A DNA stretch of 51,629 nt. It comes from an uncultured Eubacteriales bacterium. Lineage in GTDB: Bacteria; Bacillota; Clostridia; Oscillospirales; Acutalibacteraceae. Positions 1 to 8,344 of this stretch are shown in pieces; the stretch's first letter is position 1; each line of letters opens with the position of its first letter. The notes beneath the pieces were generated by a model. It searched no databases, was not told the DNA's origin, and saw only the letters and a list, made by a program, of their open reading frames with translations. The position numbers and the translations under genes are program-made. The stretch spans positions 1 to 51,629 of the forward strand of contig CASFEZ010000014.1 of assembly GCA_949293815.1 (NCBI GenBank), written 5' to 3'.

Positions 1-467
1 CGGATGTCATTCTTTCAGATCTGAGCATTGCGGAAGCGCCGGTGTACCGGGATTTAACCAGAGAAGAAACCGTATTCTGGTTCGGCCAGTTACAGCCCGA
101 CGAAGCCAAAGCCGCTTTTGGTGCCGAGACCGGTGCGCTGCGCTGGATTGAGGCGAAGGCAATCGATGTGGATATTCTGATTGCCGAGCAGGGGCAATCC
201 CCGAAAGATACCATCATCGTCGGTGAGGAAAATGTAAGCATGGTACACGACACGGCGGTTACCACCGGATACTGTATTACCGACGCCAATTCCCAGGGCG
301 AGCGCAATGTGATTTATTATGCCTTCTTTACCAAGGACGGTCGTACCTGCTACCTGGAATCCGGCGGTCCAAAAGACGAGGAAAAGTCAATATACGGTGC
401 TGTCAGCCATGTTGTGGAAGCTCTGGTTGAGGTAGATACCTGGGGAATTCTGAAAATGGAGCCGTAA
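1..467 (+). CDS. Unknown protein, 3' part only
   Basis: The reading frame is open from the first bases of the window (codons from position 3) to a TAA at 465-467, so this is the C-terminal part of a longer gene cut by the window edge. The GTG at 42 has no ribosome binding site and is not a likely start. About 155 residues are visible, with alternating beta-rich and acidic stretches and no membrane segment or signal peptide. I do not recognise the family. A bidirectional terminator follows, so it is the last gene of a plus-strand unit that lies mostly outside the window. Confidence 0.7.
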   Translation, partial: DVILSDLSIAEAPVYRDLTREETVFWFGQLQPDEAKAAFGAETGALRWIEAKAIDVDILIAEQGQSPKDTIIVGEENVSMVHDTAVTTGYCITDANSQGERNVIYYAFFTKDGRTCYLESGGPKDEEKSIYGAVSHVVEALVEVDTWGILKMEP

Positions 468-503
468 ACACAGGAAACCCTTGGCTGCATTTCTAAAAAA
501 TAT

Positions 504-548
504 GAACGGTTTTTATTTCCCCCAACGGAGATAAAAACCGTTCTTTTA
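504..548. terminator. Bidirectional intrinsic terminator
   Basis: A 13-bp inverted repeat (GAACGGTTTTTAT at 504-516 and its complement at 531-543) is followed by a T-rich run on the plus strand. It is preceded by an A-rich run that serves the minus strand. It separates the convergent partial gene and the gtrA-like gene. Confidence 0.8.
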
Positions 549-1034
549 TTATTTATCGTTTTCGGTCTGTTTTTCCTCTTTGCCCTTTGCCAGTGAATTG
601 GTATTCATGGAATTGCGGTAGACCCACAAACGGCAAACCAGATACTCTGTGGACATATTGCAAACCATGGTGACCGCCAGCACGATATATTCATTGACAC
701 CCGCGCCCTCGGCCATATTGCCCAGCCAGGTGGACAGGGGTGTAAAAATGCAGTAGTACAGCGCAATCTTCAGCATGGCAATGGGCACATTGTTGGCGGA
801 CTTAAAGGTAAAGCGGCGGTTGACCGTAAAGTTATATAATACCGAAAGAATCAGCGCCGGCAGATAGCTGCCCCAATAAGCGAAATGCGCCACCTCGTTG
901 AGCAGCGTAAAGGTAACGACCTGAATAATCCCCGCACCCAAAGAGAACGCCACGAATTTCACAATTTGAATCAGCGTTTGCTTTGGGGTAGGTTTTATCT
1001 TATTTTCCACGGTTTGTTTTTTGTCTTCTGCCAT
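549..1034 (-). CDS. GtrA-like family membrane protein
   Basis: This 161-residue protein has four predicted membrane segments and ends in a charged lysine/glutamate-rich tail. The layout is that of the GtrA family: a hydrophobic first half with NRRFTF after the second helix, and a late motif ending in LWVYR. GtrA-like proteins are small membrane proteins linked to moving polyprenyl-linked sugars across the membrane for cell-surface decoration; that role is inferred here. The ATG at 1034 is chosen over upstream codons because AGAAGGA sits about seven bases before it. A second GtrA-like gene lies at 40203. It has its own promoter at 1126-1154, so it is separate from yajC upstream. Confidence 0.85.
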   Translation of the reverse strand: MAEDKKQTVENKIKPTPKQTLIQIVKFVAFSLGAGIIQVVTFTLLNEVAHFAYWGSYLPALILSVLYNFTVNRRFTFKSANNVPIAMLKIALYYCIFTPLSTWLGNMAEGAGVNEYIVLAVTMVCNMSTEYLVCRLWVYRNSMNTNSLAKGKEEKQTENDK

Positions 1035-1125
1035 ATGGTATCCTTCTTTCCTGCTGCGCCCCGACAAGGGCAAACGGAAGCCCTCGCCTTTTACACAGTC
1101 ATTGCTGCGCCGGGGATCTGTGTTT

Positions 1126-1154
1126 ATTATACGCCGCCGGGGAAAACTCGTCAA
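1126..1154 (-). promoter_or_regulatory. Sigma-A promoter of the gtrA-like gene
   Basis: On the minus strand a -35 box TTGACG (1149-1154) is followed, after a 17-bp spacer, by a perfect -10 box TATAAT (1126-1131). It lies about 90 bases before the gtrA-like start and after the yajC terminator. Confidence 0.85.
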
Positions 1155-1192
1155 GTGCAGCGGCAAACAAAGCGTAGGATTGCATTTTACGA

Positions 1193-1227
1193 AAGAAAAA
1201 AAGACCACGGCGCATAGTCGTGGTCTT
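1193..1227 (-). terminator. Intrinsic terminator after yajC
   Basis: The arms AAGACCACG (1201-1209) and CGTGGTCTT (1219-1227) form a 9-bp stem. On the minus strand it is followed by a run of Ts. It ends the queA-tgt-yajC transcript. Confidence 0.85.
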
Positions 1228-1271
1228 CGTGGGAAGCATTTGTTTACGCCGCAAAGGGCGAGAAAAGCGAA

Positions 1272-1763
1272 TTACTCTTTTTCCTCAGGGGCAGATTCGG
1301 CTTTGGGCTCCTCGACAGCGGGATTCTTTTCGGTTCTTTCTTTTCTGCCGCCCTTTTTGGCCTGTTTGCGGGCTTCTTTTTCCGCCTCCTGGGCTTTGCG
1401 CATGGCTTCTTTTTCCTTATTGATGCGCTCCTGCGCGGTATTATTGGCCTGAATCGCCCAGCGGGTGATTTTCATTTTAATACGGTCGGCGCCGGTTTCA
1501 ATAACCAGAGAATCGTCTTTCACGGTAACAACACGACCCATAATGCCGCCGATGGTGGTGATTTCATCGCCAATCTGAATGGCGTCGCGCATGTCCTGTT
1601 CTTCTTTTTGCTTTTTTCTCTGCGGGCGAATCATCACAAAATACATGACGGCAAACAGCGCGACCATCATTAAAATGGTATAGATGGGACTGGTTGCGGA
1701 GCCTTCGGAAGACGAGGACGACGAGCTGAACAGCAGGGGCAAGACATAAGACAAATTAAGCAT
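1272..1763 (-). CDS. yajC: Preprotein translocase subunit YajC
   Basis: YajC is a small single-span protein that associates with the SecDF part of the Sec translocon. The 163-residue product has a serine-rich N-terminus, one membrane helix (about residues 27-47) ending in the family hallmark MIRPQRKKQKE, then the soluble domain with GDEITTIGGIMGRVV. It is longer than usual because of a highly charged Lys/Glu/Ala tail of about 55 residues, likely helical. The ATG at 1763 is chosen because GGAGG lies eight bases upstream. It follows tgt in the same direction, the queA-tgt-yajC order common in many bacteria. Confidence 0.93.
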   Translation of the reverse strand: MLNLSYVLPLLFSSSSSSSEGSATSPIYTILMMVALFAVMYFVMIRPQRKKQKEEQDMRDAIQIGDEITTIGGIMGRVVTVKDDSLVIETGADRIKMKITRWAIQANNTAQERINKEKEAMRKAQEAEKEARKQAKKGGRKERTEKNPAVEEPKAESAPEEKE

Positions 1764-1932
1764 AGTTTTCCTCCAAAATTCGTAATACTTTTTTATTATA
1801 CATGGTTTTACGCAACAATGCAAGAACAAAAAAAATTTCGTACAGTTTTATGGAATAATCAGACATATTCCGCGGAAAACGCATAGAATGCTGTATAGAG
1901 GTTGTTTGCACAAACTCTCGCTGTGCCACTTC

Positions 1933-1947
1933 GTAGGGGCGGGTTCC
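1933..1947. repeat. Solo end of the inverted-repeat element
   Basis: The sequence GTAGGGGCGGGTTCC starts just outside the tgt stop codon. Its first 12 bases match the terminal repeat of the 187-bp element at 6362-6548. No opposite arm is present, so it is either a relic or a chance GC-rich match. Confidence 0.4.
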
Positions 1948-1948
1948 A

Positions 1949-3079
1949 TTAAATGCGGCGGTCGAGGATTTCGCGGTATTGCAGGTAGAAGCGCTCATAA
2001 TCGCCCGCGTCCAAATGGGCGCGAATGAGCACCATCAGGTGGTTATAGAAATACAGGTTGTGCATCACCGACAATCGCATGGCCAACATTTCTTTCGCCT
2101 TAAACAAATGCCGCAGGTAGGCTCTCGTATGTTTTCGGCAGACCGGGCAATCGCACGCGGCGTCAATGGGGGTGTCATCGTGCTCATATTTTGCGTTATT
2201 GATATTGATAATACCGTCCATGGTAAACAGGTGCCCGTGGCGGGCATTGCGGGAGGGCATCACACAGTCGAACAAATCCACGCCGCGCCATACGCCCTCT
2301 AAAATATTCACCGGTGTGCCCACGCCCATTAAATAGCGGGGCTTGTCGGCAGGCGCATACGGCTCTACAGCGGAAATGATGCGGTACATATCCTCTGTCG
2401 GCTCCCCCACCGCAAGACCGCCGATGGCGTAGCCGTCCAAATCCAACTCGGCAATGCGCTGCATGTTTTCCATACGCAAATCGTCAAACACACAGCCCTG
2501 GTTGATGCCAAAGAGCATTTGCTTTTTGTTCAGCGTATCCGGCAGGGCGTTCAGGCGCTCCATCTCCTCTTTGCAACGCACCAGCCAGCGCTCAGTGCGG
2601 CGGCAGGACTGCTCCGCGTAAGCGCGGGGCGCGGGATTTTCCACGCATTCGTCAAATGCCATGGCGATGGTGGAACCGAGATTCGACTGAATGCGCATAC
2701 TCTCCTCCGGTCCCATAAAAATCCGGTGCCCGTCAATATGGGACTGAAAGGTTACGCCCTCTTCTTTGATATTGCGCAGCTTCGCCAGAGAAAAGACCTG
2801 GAACCCGCCGCTGTCAGTCAAAACCGGTCCGGTAAAGCCGGTAAAGCGGCGAATACCGCCCATCTCGCGCACCAGCTCATCCCCGGGACGCAGATGCAGA
2901 TGATAGGTATTGCAAAGCTGAATCTGACAGCCGATGTCCATTAAGTCATAGGCATCCAGCGCACCCTTAATCGCGCCGCAGGTGGCAACATTCATAAAGC
3001 AGGGCGTCTGCACCGTACCGTGGGGCGTAATAAATTCCCCCCGGCGGGCATTTTGTTCCTTTTTAAGTAATTTATACAT
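1949..3079 (-). CDS. tgt: tRNA-guanine transglycosylase (queuine tRNA-ribosyltransferase)
   Basis: The enzyme exchanges guanine at the wobble position of GUN-anticodon tRNAs for the queuosine precursor preQ1. The 376-residue length is standard. Visible motifs are TDSGGFQVFSL with the active-site Asp near residue 93, the GGLAVGE loop, DCVMPSRNARHG with the nucleophilic Asp, and the zinc site CDCPVC followed by a late MHN histidine. The ATG at 3079 is chosen because AGGAG precedes it by about seven bases; the nine extra upstream residues lack a binding site. It lies 40 bp downstream of queA, so the two steps of the pathway are made together. Confidence 0.97.
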   Translation of the reverse strand: MYKLLKKEQNARRGEFITPHGTVQTPCFMNVATCGAIKGALDAYDLMDIGCQIQLCNTYHLHLRPGDELVREMGGIRRFTGFTGPVLTDSGGFQVFSLAKLRNIKEEGVTFQSHIDGHRIFMGPEESMRIQSNLGSTIAMAFDECVENPAPRAYAEQSCRRTERWLVRCKEEMERLNALPDTLNKKQMLFGINQGCVFDDLRMENMQRIAELDLDGYAIGGLAVGEPTEDMYRIISAVEPYAPADKPRYLMGVGTPVNILEGVWRGVDLFDCVMPSRNARHGHLFTMDGIININNAKYEHDDTPIDAACDCPVCRKHTRAYLRHLFKAKEMLAMRLSVMHNLYFYNHLMVLIRAHLDAGDYERFYLQYREILDRRI

Positions 3080-3119
3080 ATTCAAACTCCTGATTATTTC
3101 ACCCACCCCAGCGAAGTGG

Positions 3120-4169
3120 CTATATTTTATGATTGGGGGAACCGCTGCGAATGAACATGGCGTCGCCGAAGCTGAAGAAGCGGTACTTCTCTTCTACCGC
3201 GACCTGATAGGCGTGCAGCGTGTTTTCACGACCGCAAAAGGCGGAAACCAGCATTATCAGCGTGCTTTCGGGCAGATGAAAATTGGTAATCAGCGCGTCG
3301 ATGCACCGGAAGTGATAGCCGGGATAAATAAAGATATTCGTATCGCCGCTCTGCGCGGATAAAAAACCATTTTCATCGGCAGCGGATTCCAGCGTGCGGC
3401 AGCAGGTTGTGCCCACAGCAACAATCCGTCCGCCTGCTTTTTTGGCAGTGTTGATAAGTTCAGCCGCTTCGGCGGAAACGGAATAATGCTCGGTGTGCAT
3501 TTTATGGTCTTCAATCTTTTCGGTTTTTACCGGTCGAAAGGTACCGATGCCTACATGCAGGGTGATACGGGCGATGGCGACGCCTTTATTTTTCAGTTTT
3601 TCCAACAGCTGCGGCGTAAAATGCAGCCCTGCCGTTGGGGCGGCGGCAGAGCCGCGCTCCCGGGCGTAAACGGTTTGGTACCGGTCTTTATCCGCCAGCT
3701 TTTTCGTAATATAATGGGGCAGGGGCATTTCTCCTATCCGGTCGAGCACTTCAAAAAACACGCCGTCATAGGAAAATTCCACCAGTCGGTTACCGTTTGC
3801 CAAGACCTCTTTCACGGTGCCCTGCATCAGACCATCCCCAAAGGAAAAAACCGTGCCTGTCTGAGCCTTCCTGCCCGGTCCCGTGATGCATTCCCAAACA
3901 TCACCGCTTTTTTGATTCAGCAATAAAAACTCCACCCTCGCGCCGGTGGGCTGCTTGATACCGTACAGCCGGGCGGGCAAAACCTTGGTATCGTTAATTA
4001 CCAGGCAGTCCCCCGCCTGCAATTCATCCGCAATATCATAAAAATGCCGGTGGGCAATTTCGCCGGTATCCCGATCCAAAACCATGAGCCGGGAGGCGTC
4101 CCGGGGGGTTACTGGCTCCTGCGCAATCAGCTCCTCTGGCAGGTCGTAATAGAAATCGCTTTTATTCAT
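3120..4169 (-). CDS. queA: S-adenosylmethionine:tRNA ribosyltransferase-isomerase
   Basis: QueA moves the ribosyl part of SAM onto preQ1 in tRNA to form epoxyqueuosine, the step after Tgt. The 349-residue product has the family features in order: an N-terminal [10 protein letters not shown] stretch, [17 protein letters not shown], the [14 protein letters not shown] core near the middle, and [18 protein letters not shown] near the end. Length matches the family. It is the first gene of the queA-tgt-yajC unit and is divergent from asd, with about 175 bp between start codons. GGTGA precedes the ATG at 4169. Confidence 0.97.
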   Translation of the reverse strand: MNKSDFYYDLPEELIAQEPVTPRDASRLMVLDRDTGEIAHRHFYDIADELQAGDCLVINDTKVLPARLYGIKQPTGARVEFLLLNQKSGDVWECITGPGRKAQTGTVFSFGDGLMQGTVKEVLANGNRLVEFSYDGVFFEVLDRIGEMPLPHYITKKLADKDRYQTVYARERGSAAAPTAGLHFTPQLLEKLKNKGVAIARITLHVGIGTFRPVKTEKIEDHKMHTEHYSVSAEAAELINTAKKAGGRIVAVGTTCCRTLESAADENGFLSAQSGDTNIFIYPGYHFRCIDALITNFHLPESTLIMLVSAFCGRENTLHAYQVAVEEKYRFFSFGDAMFIRSGSPNHKI

Positions 4170-4200
4170 TTATGGGTCACCAGAACTTCATAAAAAATAT

Positions 4201-4229
4201 TTGACTTTATAGGCGAAAGATGGTATCAT
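4201..4229 (+). promoter_or_regulatory. Sigma-A promoter of the asd-dap operon
   Basis: TTGACT (4201-4206), a 17-bp spacer and TATCAT (4224-4229) form a good promoter that would leave a leader of about 110 bases before asd. A second -10-like TATACT lies at 4296-4301 with a poor -35 partner, so a shorter leader is possible. Confidence 0.65.
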
Positions 4230-4344
4230 AAGGTCAACTATGGCAAGCCGCCCGCGCAAAAAAGCCTTTTTTGTCGGACGCCTTACCGATTATACTATAC
4301 TACTGCGGGTAAAACAAGTATTTTTTATCTGCGGGGAGGGTTTT

Positions 4345-5439
4345 ATGATGAAACAATATCGAGTCGGCGTGATTGGCGCTACGGGCATGGTCGGGCAGCG
4401 GTTTTTGACCATTTTGGCAAATCACCCCTGGTTCACCGTTACGGCGCTGGCCGCCTCCGGTCGTTCCGCGGGCAAAACCTATGCCGAAGCCGTTGGCAGC
4501 CGCTGGGCGATGCAGGACGCGATGCCGGAAAAATATAAAGATATGATTGTTCTGGACGCGGGAAATGATGTAGAGCGCATTGCCGCCGAGGTGGATTTTG
4601 TGTTCTGCGCGGTCAACCTGTCCAAGGACGAGACCAAAGCGCTGGAGCTGAAATATGCAAAGGCGGAATGCCCGGTCATGTCCAACAACAGCGCTAACCG
4701 CTTTACGGACGATGTTCCGATGATTATTCCCGAAATCAACGCCGACCACGCGGCGGTTATCGAGGCGCAGCGAAAACGCTTGGGTACGAAGCGTGGATTT
4801 ATCTCCGTCAAATCCAACTGCTCTTTACAGAGCTATGTACCCGCACTCTACCCTCTTGATGCAGCATTCGGCGTAAAGGATGTACTGGTCTGCACCTATC
4901 AGGCGATTTCCGGCGCAGGCAAGACCTTTGACAGATGGCCGGAGATGGTTGACAATGTTAACCCCTATATCGGCGGAGAAGAGGAAAAATCCGAAAAAGA
5001 ACCGCTCAAAATTTGGGGCGAAGTCAAAGACGGCAAAATCGTACCCGCCTCCCGTCCGAACTTTACGGCGCAGTGTTTGCGCGTACCCGTAAGCGACGGT
5101 CATATGGCGGCGGTATTCGTCCGCTTTGAGAAAAAGCCCACCAAAGAGCAGATTCTTGCAATTTGGAAGAACTTCAAGGGCGAGCCGCAGGAGCTTGCGC
5201 TTCCCATGGCGCCCGCCCAGTTTATCAACTATTACGAAGAAAACGATATGCCCCAGACCAGGCTCTGCCGGGATTTGGACAAAGGCATGGCGATCCATGC
5301 CGGGCGTCTTCGCGAGGACACCCAGTATGACTATAAATTTGTCTGTCTGTCCCACAACACGCTGCGCGGCGCTGCCGGCGGCGCGGTACTGATGGCGGAA
5401 CTGCTTTGCGCGAAAGGGTATATCGATCATAAGGAGTAA
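4345..5439 (+). CDS. asd: Aspartate-semialdehyde dehydrogenase
   Basis: The enzyme reduces aspartyl phosphate to aspartate semialdehyde, the branch point to lysine/diaminopimelate, threonine and methionine. The 364-residue product begins with the NADP-binding GATGMVGQRF motif. Its catalytic cysteine lies in SVKSNCSLQSYVPAL, whose shape and length fit the archaeal/fungal-type subfamily rather than the enterobacterial one. A GGGGAGGG site at 4333-4340 serves ATG codons at 4345 and 4348; either may be used. It heads the operon with dapA nine bases downstream, so aspartate semialdehyde is passed straight to lysine and peptidoglycan precursor synthesis. Confidence 0.95.
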   Translation: MMKQYRVGVIGATGMVGQRFLTILANHPWFTVTALAASGRSAGKTYAEAVGSRWAMQDAMPEKYKDMIVLDAGNDVERIAAEVDFVFCAVNLSKDETKALELKYAKAECPVMSNNSANRFTDDVPMIIPEINADHAAVIEAQRKRLGTKRGFISVKSNCSLQSYVPALYPLDAAFGVKDVLVCTYQAISGAGKTFDRWPEMVDNVNPYIGGEEEKSEKEPLKIWGEVKDGKIVPASRPNFTAQCLRVPVSDGHMAAVFVRFEKKPTKEQILAIWKNFKGEPQELALPMAPAQFINYYEENDMPQTRLCRDLDKGMAIHAGRLREDTQYDYKFVCLSHNTLRGAAGGAVLMAELLCAKGYIDHKE

Positions 5440-5448
5440 TCGATTGTC

Positions 5449-6336
5449 ATGAAAAAGCCTATTTTTGTCGGCGCGGGTGTTGCCATTATCACCCCATTTA
5501 CCGAAGATAATAAAATCAATTTTCCCAAGCTCGAAGAGCTGATCAATTACCAGATTGAAAACGGCACGGACGCGATTGTCATTTGCGGCACCACCGGCGA
5601 AAGCCCCTGCCTTGATCACGAGGAGCACAGCGCCGCCATTCGCTTTGCGGTGGATGTCACCGCCCACCGCGTCCCCGTGATTGCCGGTACGGGCAGCAAC
5701 GACACCGCTTACGGTATCCGCCTGTCCAACGAAGCGGAAAAAGCCGGTGTAGACGGTCTGCTGATGGTTACGCCCTACTATAACAAGGCGTCTCAGGACG
5801 GTCTGGTGCGCCACTATACCAAGATTGCCGAAAATGTCAGCACGCCGATTATTCTTTACAATGTGCCCGGCAGAACCGGCGTAAATATTCAGCCCCAGAC
5901 CTATAAAGCACTGTCTGAGCTGAAGCTCATCAACGCCGTCAAGGAAGCCAACGGCAATATTGCATCCGTTGCGGAGACAATCCACCTTTGCGGCGATGAA
6001 TTAAATGTCTATTCGGGCAACGACGACCAGATTCTGCCAATCGTGGCGCTCGGCGGACAGGGCGTGATTTCGGTGCTTTCCCATATTGTGCCGAAGGTTG
6101 CGCACGATATTGTTATCGAATACAAAAACGGCAATGTGGAAAAGGCGCGGCAGCTGCAAATTGAATATTTTGATTTGTGCCGTGATTTGTTCTGTGATGT
6201 CAACCCCATCCCCGTAAAAGCCGCCATGAACATGATGGGCTGGGATGTGGGCGAATGCCGCCTGCCGCTCTCGCCTTTAAGCGAAGCCAATCAGAAAAAG
6301 CTCCGCGCAACCCTTGCGCGGCATGGATTGGTATAA
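5449..6336 (+). CDS. dapA: 4-hydroxy-tetrahydrodipicolinate synthase
   Basis: DapA condenses pyruvate with aspartate semialdehyde, the first committed step to diaminopimelate and lysine. The 295-residue TIM-barrel protein shows GTTGESPCL (residues 47-55), the paired tyrosines of TPYYNK near 110, YNVPGRTG at 137-144, and the Schiff-base lysine K165 in INAVKEANGN. The start follows AAGGAG, which overlaps the end of asd, suggesting coupled translation. The next gene of the pathway, dapB, is 255 bp away because a repeat element lies between. Confidence 0.96.
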   Translation: MKKPIFVGAGVAIITPFTEDNKINFPKLEELINYQIENGTDAIVICGTTGESPCLDHEEHSAAIRFAVDVTAHRVPVIAGTGSNDTAYGIRLSNEAEKAGVDGLLMVTPYYNKASQDGLVRHYTKIAENVSTPIILYNVPGRTGVNIQPQTYKALSELKLINAVKEANGNIASVAETIHLCGDELNVYSGNDDQILPIVALGGQGVISVLSHIVPKVAHDIVIEYKNGNVEKARQLQIEYFDLCRDLFCDVNPIPVKAAMNMMGWDVGECRLPLSPLSEANQKKLRATLARHGLV

Positions 6337-6361
6337 ACAAACCGCACGCCAGCGCAGCGGC

Positions 6362-6548
6362 GTAGGGGCGGGTCTTGTGCCCGCCCGGGGAAGAGGCAGA
6401 AAAAACCGTTATTCCTTTTCCCTGAGAAGACGCACATATTGTTTTTATCGATTGGCATTGCCCACAAACGGCAACTGCGACGCTCGATACATACAGCGTA
6501 CAGGTATTTCCTGCTACGCACGCGGGCGGGCACAAGACCCGCCCCTAC
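6362..6548. mobile_element. 187-bp MITE-like element with perfect 26-bp inverted ends
   Basis: Positions 6362-6387 and 6523-6548 are perfect inverted repeats of 26 bp, starting GTAGGGGCGGGTCTTGTG. The 135-bp interior has no plausible gene. Each end is also partly self-complementary (GGGCGGG near CCCGCCC), so the RNA or single-stranded DNA would fold strongly. No clear target-site duplication is visible. A partial end occurs at 1933. It resembles a non-autonomous repeat moved by another transposase, but the family is not identified. Confidence 0.7.
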
Positions 6549-6549
6549 A

Positions 6550-6576
6550 ATGCGGCGCAAAGCGCCGCATTTTTTC
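6550..6576 (+). terminator. Intrinsic terminator-like hairpin just before dapB
   Basis: ATGCGGCGC (6550-6558) and GCGCCGCAT (6562-6570) form a tight stem with a 3-base loop followed by six Ts. It directly abuts the repeat element and lies only 16 bases before the dapB start, so it may limit read-through from dapA or arrived with the element. Confidence 0.65.
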
Positions 6577-6591
6577 GAAAGGATGTTTGAA

Positions 6592-7344
6592 ATGTTGAAA
6601 ATTATCATCAGCGGCATCAATGGCCGTCTCGGCTCGGTAATTCACCGGGTTGCCGATGACAGAGAAGATATTCAGGTCGTTGCGGGTGTTGACATCAGCG
6701 ACAATGGCGAGAACACGGTACCGGTTTTTGCCAATTTCCAGGAGCTGGCGGTCAAGGGCGATGTTATCATTGACGCCTCCCACCCCTCTGCGCTGGCAGG
6801 GCTTTTGGATTATGCCGTGAAAAACGGGGTTCCCGCCGTTCTGGCCGCTACGGGCTACAGCGAGGAGCAGGAAGCGATGGTGGACGAAGCCGCCCGCACA
6901 ATCCCCATCTTCCGCTCGGCGAATATGTCCATCGGCGTCAATTTGCTGGCGCAGCTTGCCACCGCCTGCGCAAAGGTTTTGGGCAATGACTTTGATATTG
7001 AAATTGTAGAAGCCCACCACAACCAGAAGCTGGACGCCCCCAGCGGCACCGCAAAAATGCTGGCAAAAGCGGTGGAAGCGGGGCTGGACTTTACGCCGGA
7101 ATATGTCTATGAACGGGAGAGCAAACGCCAGAAGCGCGACCATAAGGAGATTGGCATGCACGCCATTCGCGGCGGCACGATTGTCGGCGAACACGAGATT
7201 ATTTTCGCCGGTCGGGATGAGATTATCACCATCAGCCATTCCGCCCGTTCCAAAGAAATTTTCGCCGTCGGTGCGCTCAACGCAGCAAAATTCATTGCCG
7301 ATAAAGACGCGGGCAGGTATGCCATGCCCGATATGATTGGTTAA
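6592..7344 (+). CDS. dapB: 4-hydroxy-tetrahydrodipicolinate reductase
   Basis: DapB reduces the DapA product using NAD(P)H in the diaminopimelate/lysine pathway. The 250-residue protein starts with the dinucleotide-binding GINGRLG and carries the signature EAHHNQKLDAPSGTA near residue 140, with the catalytic histidine and lysine. The ATG at 6592 is chosen because AAAGGA lies just upstream and the protein then begins at the normal family position. The longer open frame back to 6439 runs through the repeat element and is not a real extension. It is 15 bases from the next gene. Confidence 0.96.
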   Translation: MLKIIISGINGRLGSVIHRVADDREDIQVVAGVDISDNGENTVPVFANFQELAVKGDVIIDASHPSALAGLLDYAVKNGVPAVLAATGYSEEQEAMVDEAARTIPIFRSANMSIGVNLLAQLATACAKVLGNDFDIEIVEAHHNQKLDAPSGTAKMLAKAVEAGLDFTPEYVYERESKRQKRDHKEIGMHAIRGGTIVGEHEIIFAGRDEIITISHSARSKEIFAVGALNAAKFIADKDAGRYAMPDMIG

Positions 7345-7359
7345 GGAAGCGTGAAGCCG

Positions 7360-7941
7360 ATGATAAACAGAGACGAAGCCATTGCGATTTTAAGAAAATA
7401 CAACAAAGAGCCCTTTCATCTCCAGCATGCCCTTACGGTGGGCGGCGCGATGAAATGGTTCGCGGAACATAATGGATATGCCGACGAGGCGGACTACTGG
7501 GAAGTGGTTGGCATTTTGCACGATGTTGATTTTGAGCTATACCCCGACCAGCACTGCGTCAAAGCGGTGGATCTATTGCAGGAAAACGGCGTGGGGGATG
7601 AGATTATCCACAGCGCCTGTTCCCATGGCTGGGGCTTGGTCTCCGATGTAGAGCCAACCCACCCCATGGAAAAGATTCTGTTCGCCACCGACGAGCTGAC
7701 CGGCTTAATCGGCGCGGCAGCCAAAATGCGCCCCTCCAAAAGCGTCAGCGATATGGAAGTTTCCAGCTTGAAGAAGAAGTTCAAGGACAAAAAATTTGCC
7801 GCCGGCTGCTCCCGGGATGTAATTCGCCGGGGCGCGGAACTGATGGGCGTCGAGCTGGATAAACTCTTCTCTGATACGATTGAAGCCATGCGCAGCTGCG
7901 AGTCGGCTGTAGACGAAGAGCTCACTGCCCTGCTCGCTTAA
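7360..7941 (+). CDS. HD-domain hydrolase-like protein
   Basis: The 193-residue protein carries an HD-type metal-binding core, with LQHALTV near residue 22, the HD pair in ILHDVDFE near residue 50, and a later H in HSACSHGWG. HD domains usually hydrolyse phosphate esters; the substrate is not evident. AAGGAAG at 7343-7349 suits the ATG at 7360 better than the GTG at 7351, which is only one base away. It is the last gene of the asd-dap operon and is followed by a strong terminator. Its link to lysine synthesis is positional only. Confidence 0.8.
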   Translation: MINRDEAIAILRKYNKEPFHLQHALTVGGAMKWFAEHNGYADEADYWEVVGILHDVDFELYPDQHCVKAVDLLQENGVGDEIIHSACSHGWGLVSDVEPTHPMEKILFATDELTGLIGAAAKMRPSKSVSDMEVSSLKKKFKDKKFAAGCSRDVIRRGAELMGVELDKLFSDTIEAMRSCESAVDEELTALLA

Positions 7942-7961
7942 ATTTTCAATAAAATCATAAA

Positions 7962-8000
7962 CTCCCGGCTGTGCCGCCAAAACACAGCCGGGACTTTTTC
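7962..8000 (+). terminator. Intrinsic terminator of the asd-dap operon
   Basis: CCCGGCTGTG (7964-7973) pairs with CACAGCCGGG (7983-7992), and TTTTT follows after ACT. Confidence 0.85.
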
Positions 8001-8138
8001 ATGCTTAGTTAACCATAAAACCATTGCATGATGCAAATCGCCTGACAGTATTGGAAATAAATTAAGAGCAGTTATACGTTTCCCGTCCACCTTTTACTCG
8101 TACCGCCAGCAAACAAGCACTAAAATTATATATTGGGG

Positions 8139-8170
8139 TTGTAAAGCTGTTTAATGTATGTTACTATAAT
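8139..8170 (+). promoter_or_regulatory. Probable promoter of the LRR-dockerin gene
   Basis: TTGTAA (8139-8144) is followed by TACTAT (8162-8167) with a 17-bp spacer. A perfect TATAAT overlaps at 8165-8170 with a 20-bp spacer. The leader would be about 170 bases. Upstream, 8001-8138 shows no gene. Confidence 0.5.
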
Positions 8171-8301
8171 AAATATGATGTGGTGGCGTATTTTGAAAAG
8201 GTGTGTGATTTCTGATATATATAAACCCACTGCATACAAGAGGTCTGTTTATTCTTATTGCACACTTTGTTATAAAAAGCCAACACAAGCAAATAGAAAG
8301 G

Positions 8302-8332
8302 CGACCGCCCGCCGAAAACGGCAACCGGTCGA
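8302..8332 (+). promoter_or_regulatory. Stem-loop next to the start of the LRR-dockerin gene
   Basis: CGACCG and CGGTCG enclose an inner GCCG-AAAA-CGGC hairpin, ending about 12 bases before the ATG at 8345. There is no T-run, so it is not a terminator. It may mask or present the ribosome binding site; that role is inference. Confidence 0.35.
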
Positions 8333-8344
8333 ACGGTGAGGAAA

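Noticed and set aside
885-1452. Overlapping plus-strand open frames near gtrA and yajC
   Set aside because: They run antisense to real genes and across a promoter and terminator.
4825-5985. 386-codon open frame on the minus strand
   Set aside because: It lies opposite asd and dapA, which have clear motifs; composition shows it is their shadow.
6439-6591. N-terminal extension of DapB by 51 residues
   Set aside because: It is translated repeat-element sequence; the real start has a binding site at the family position.
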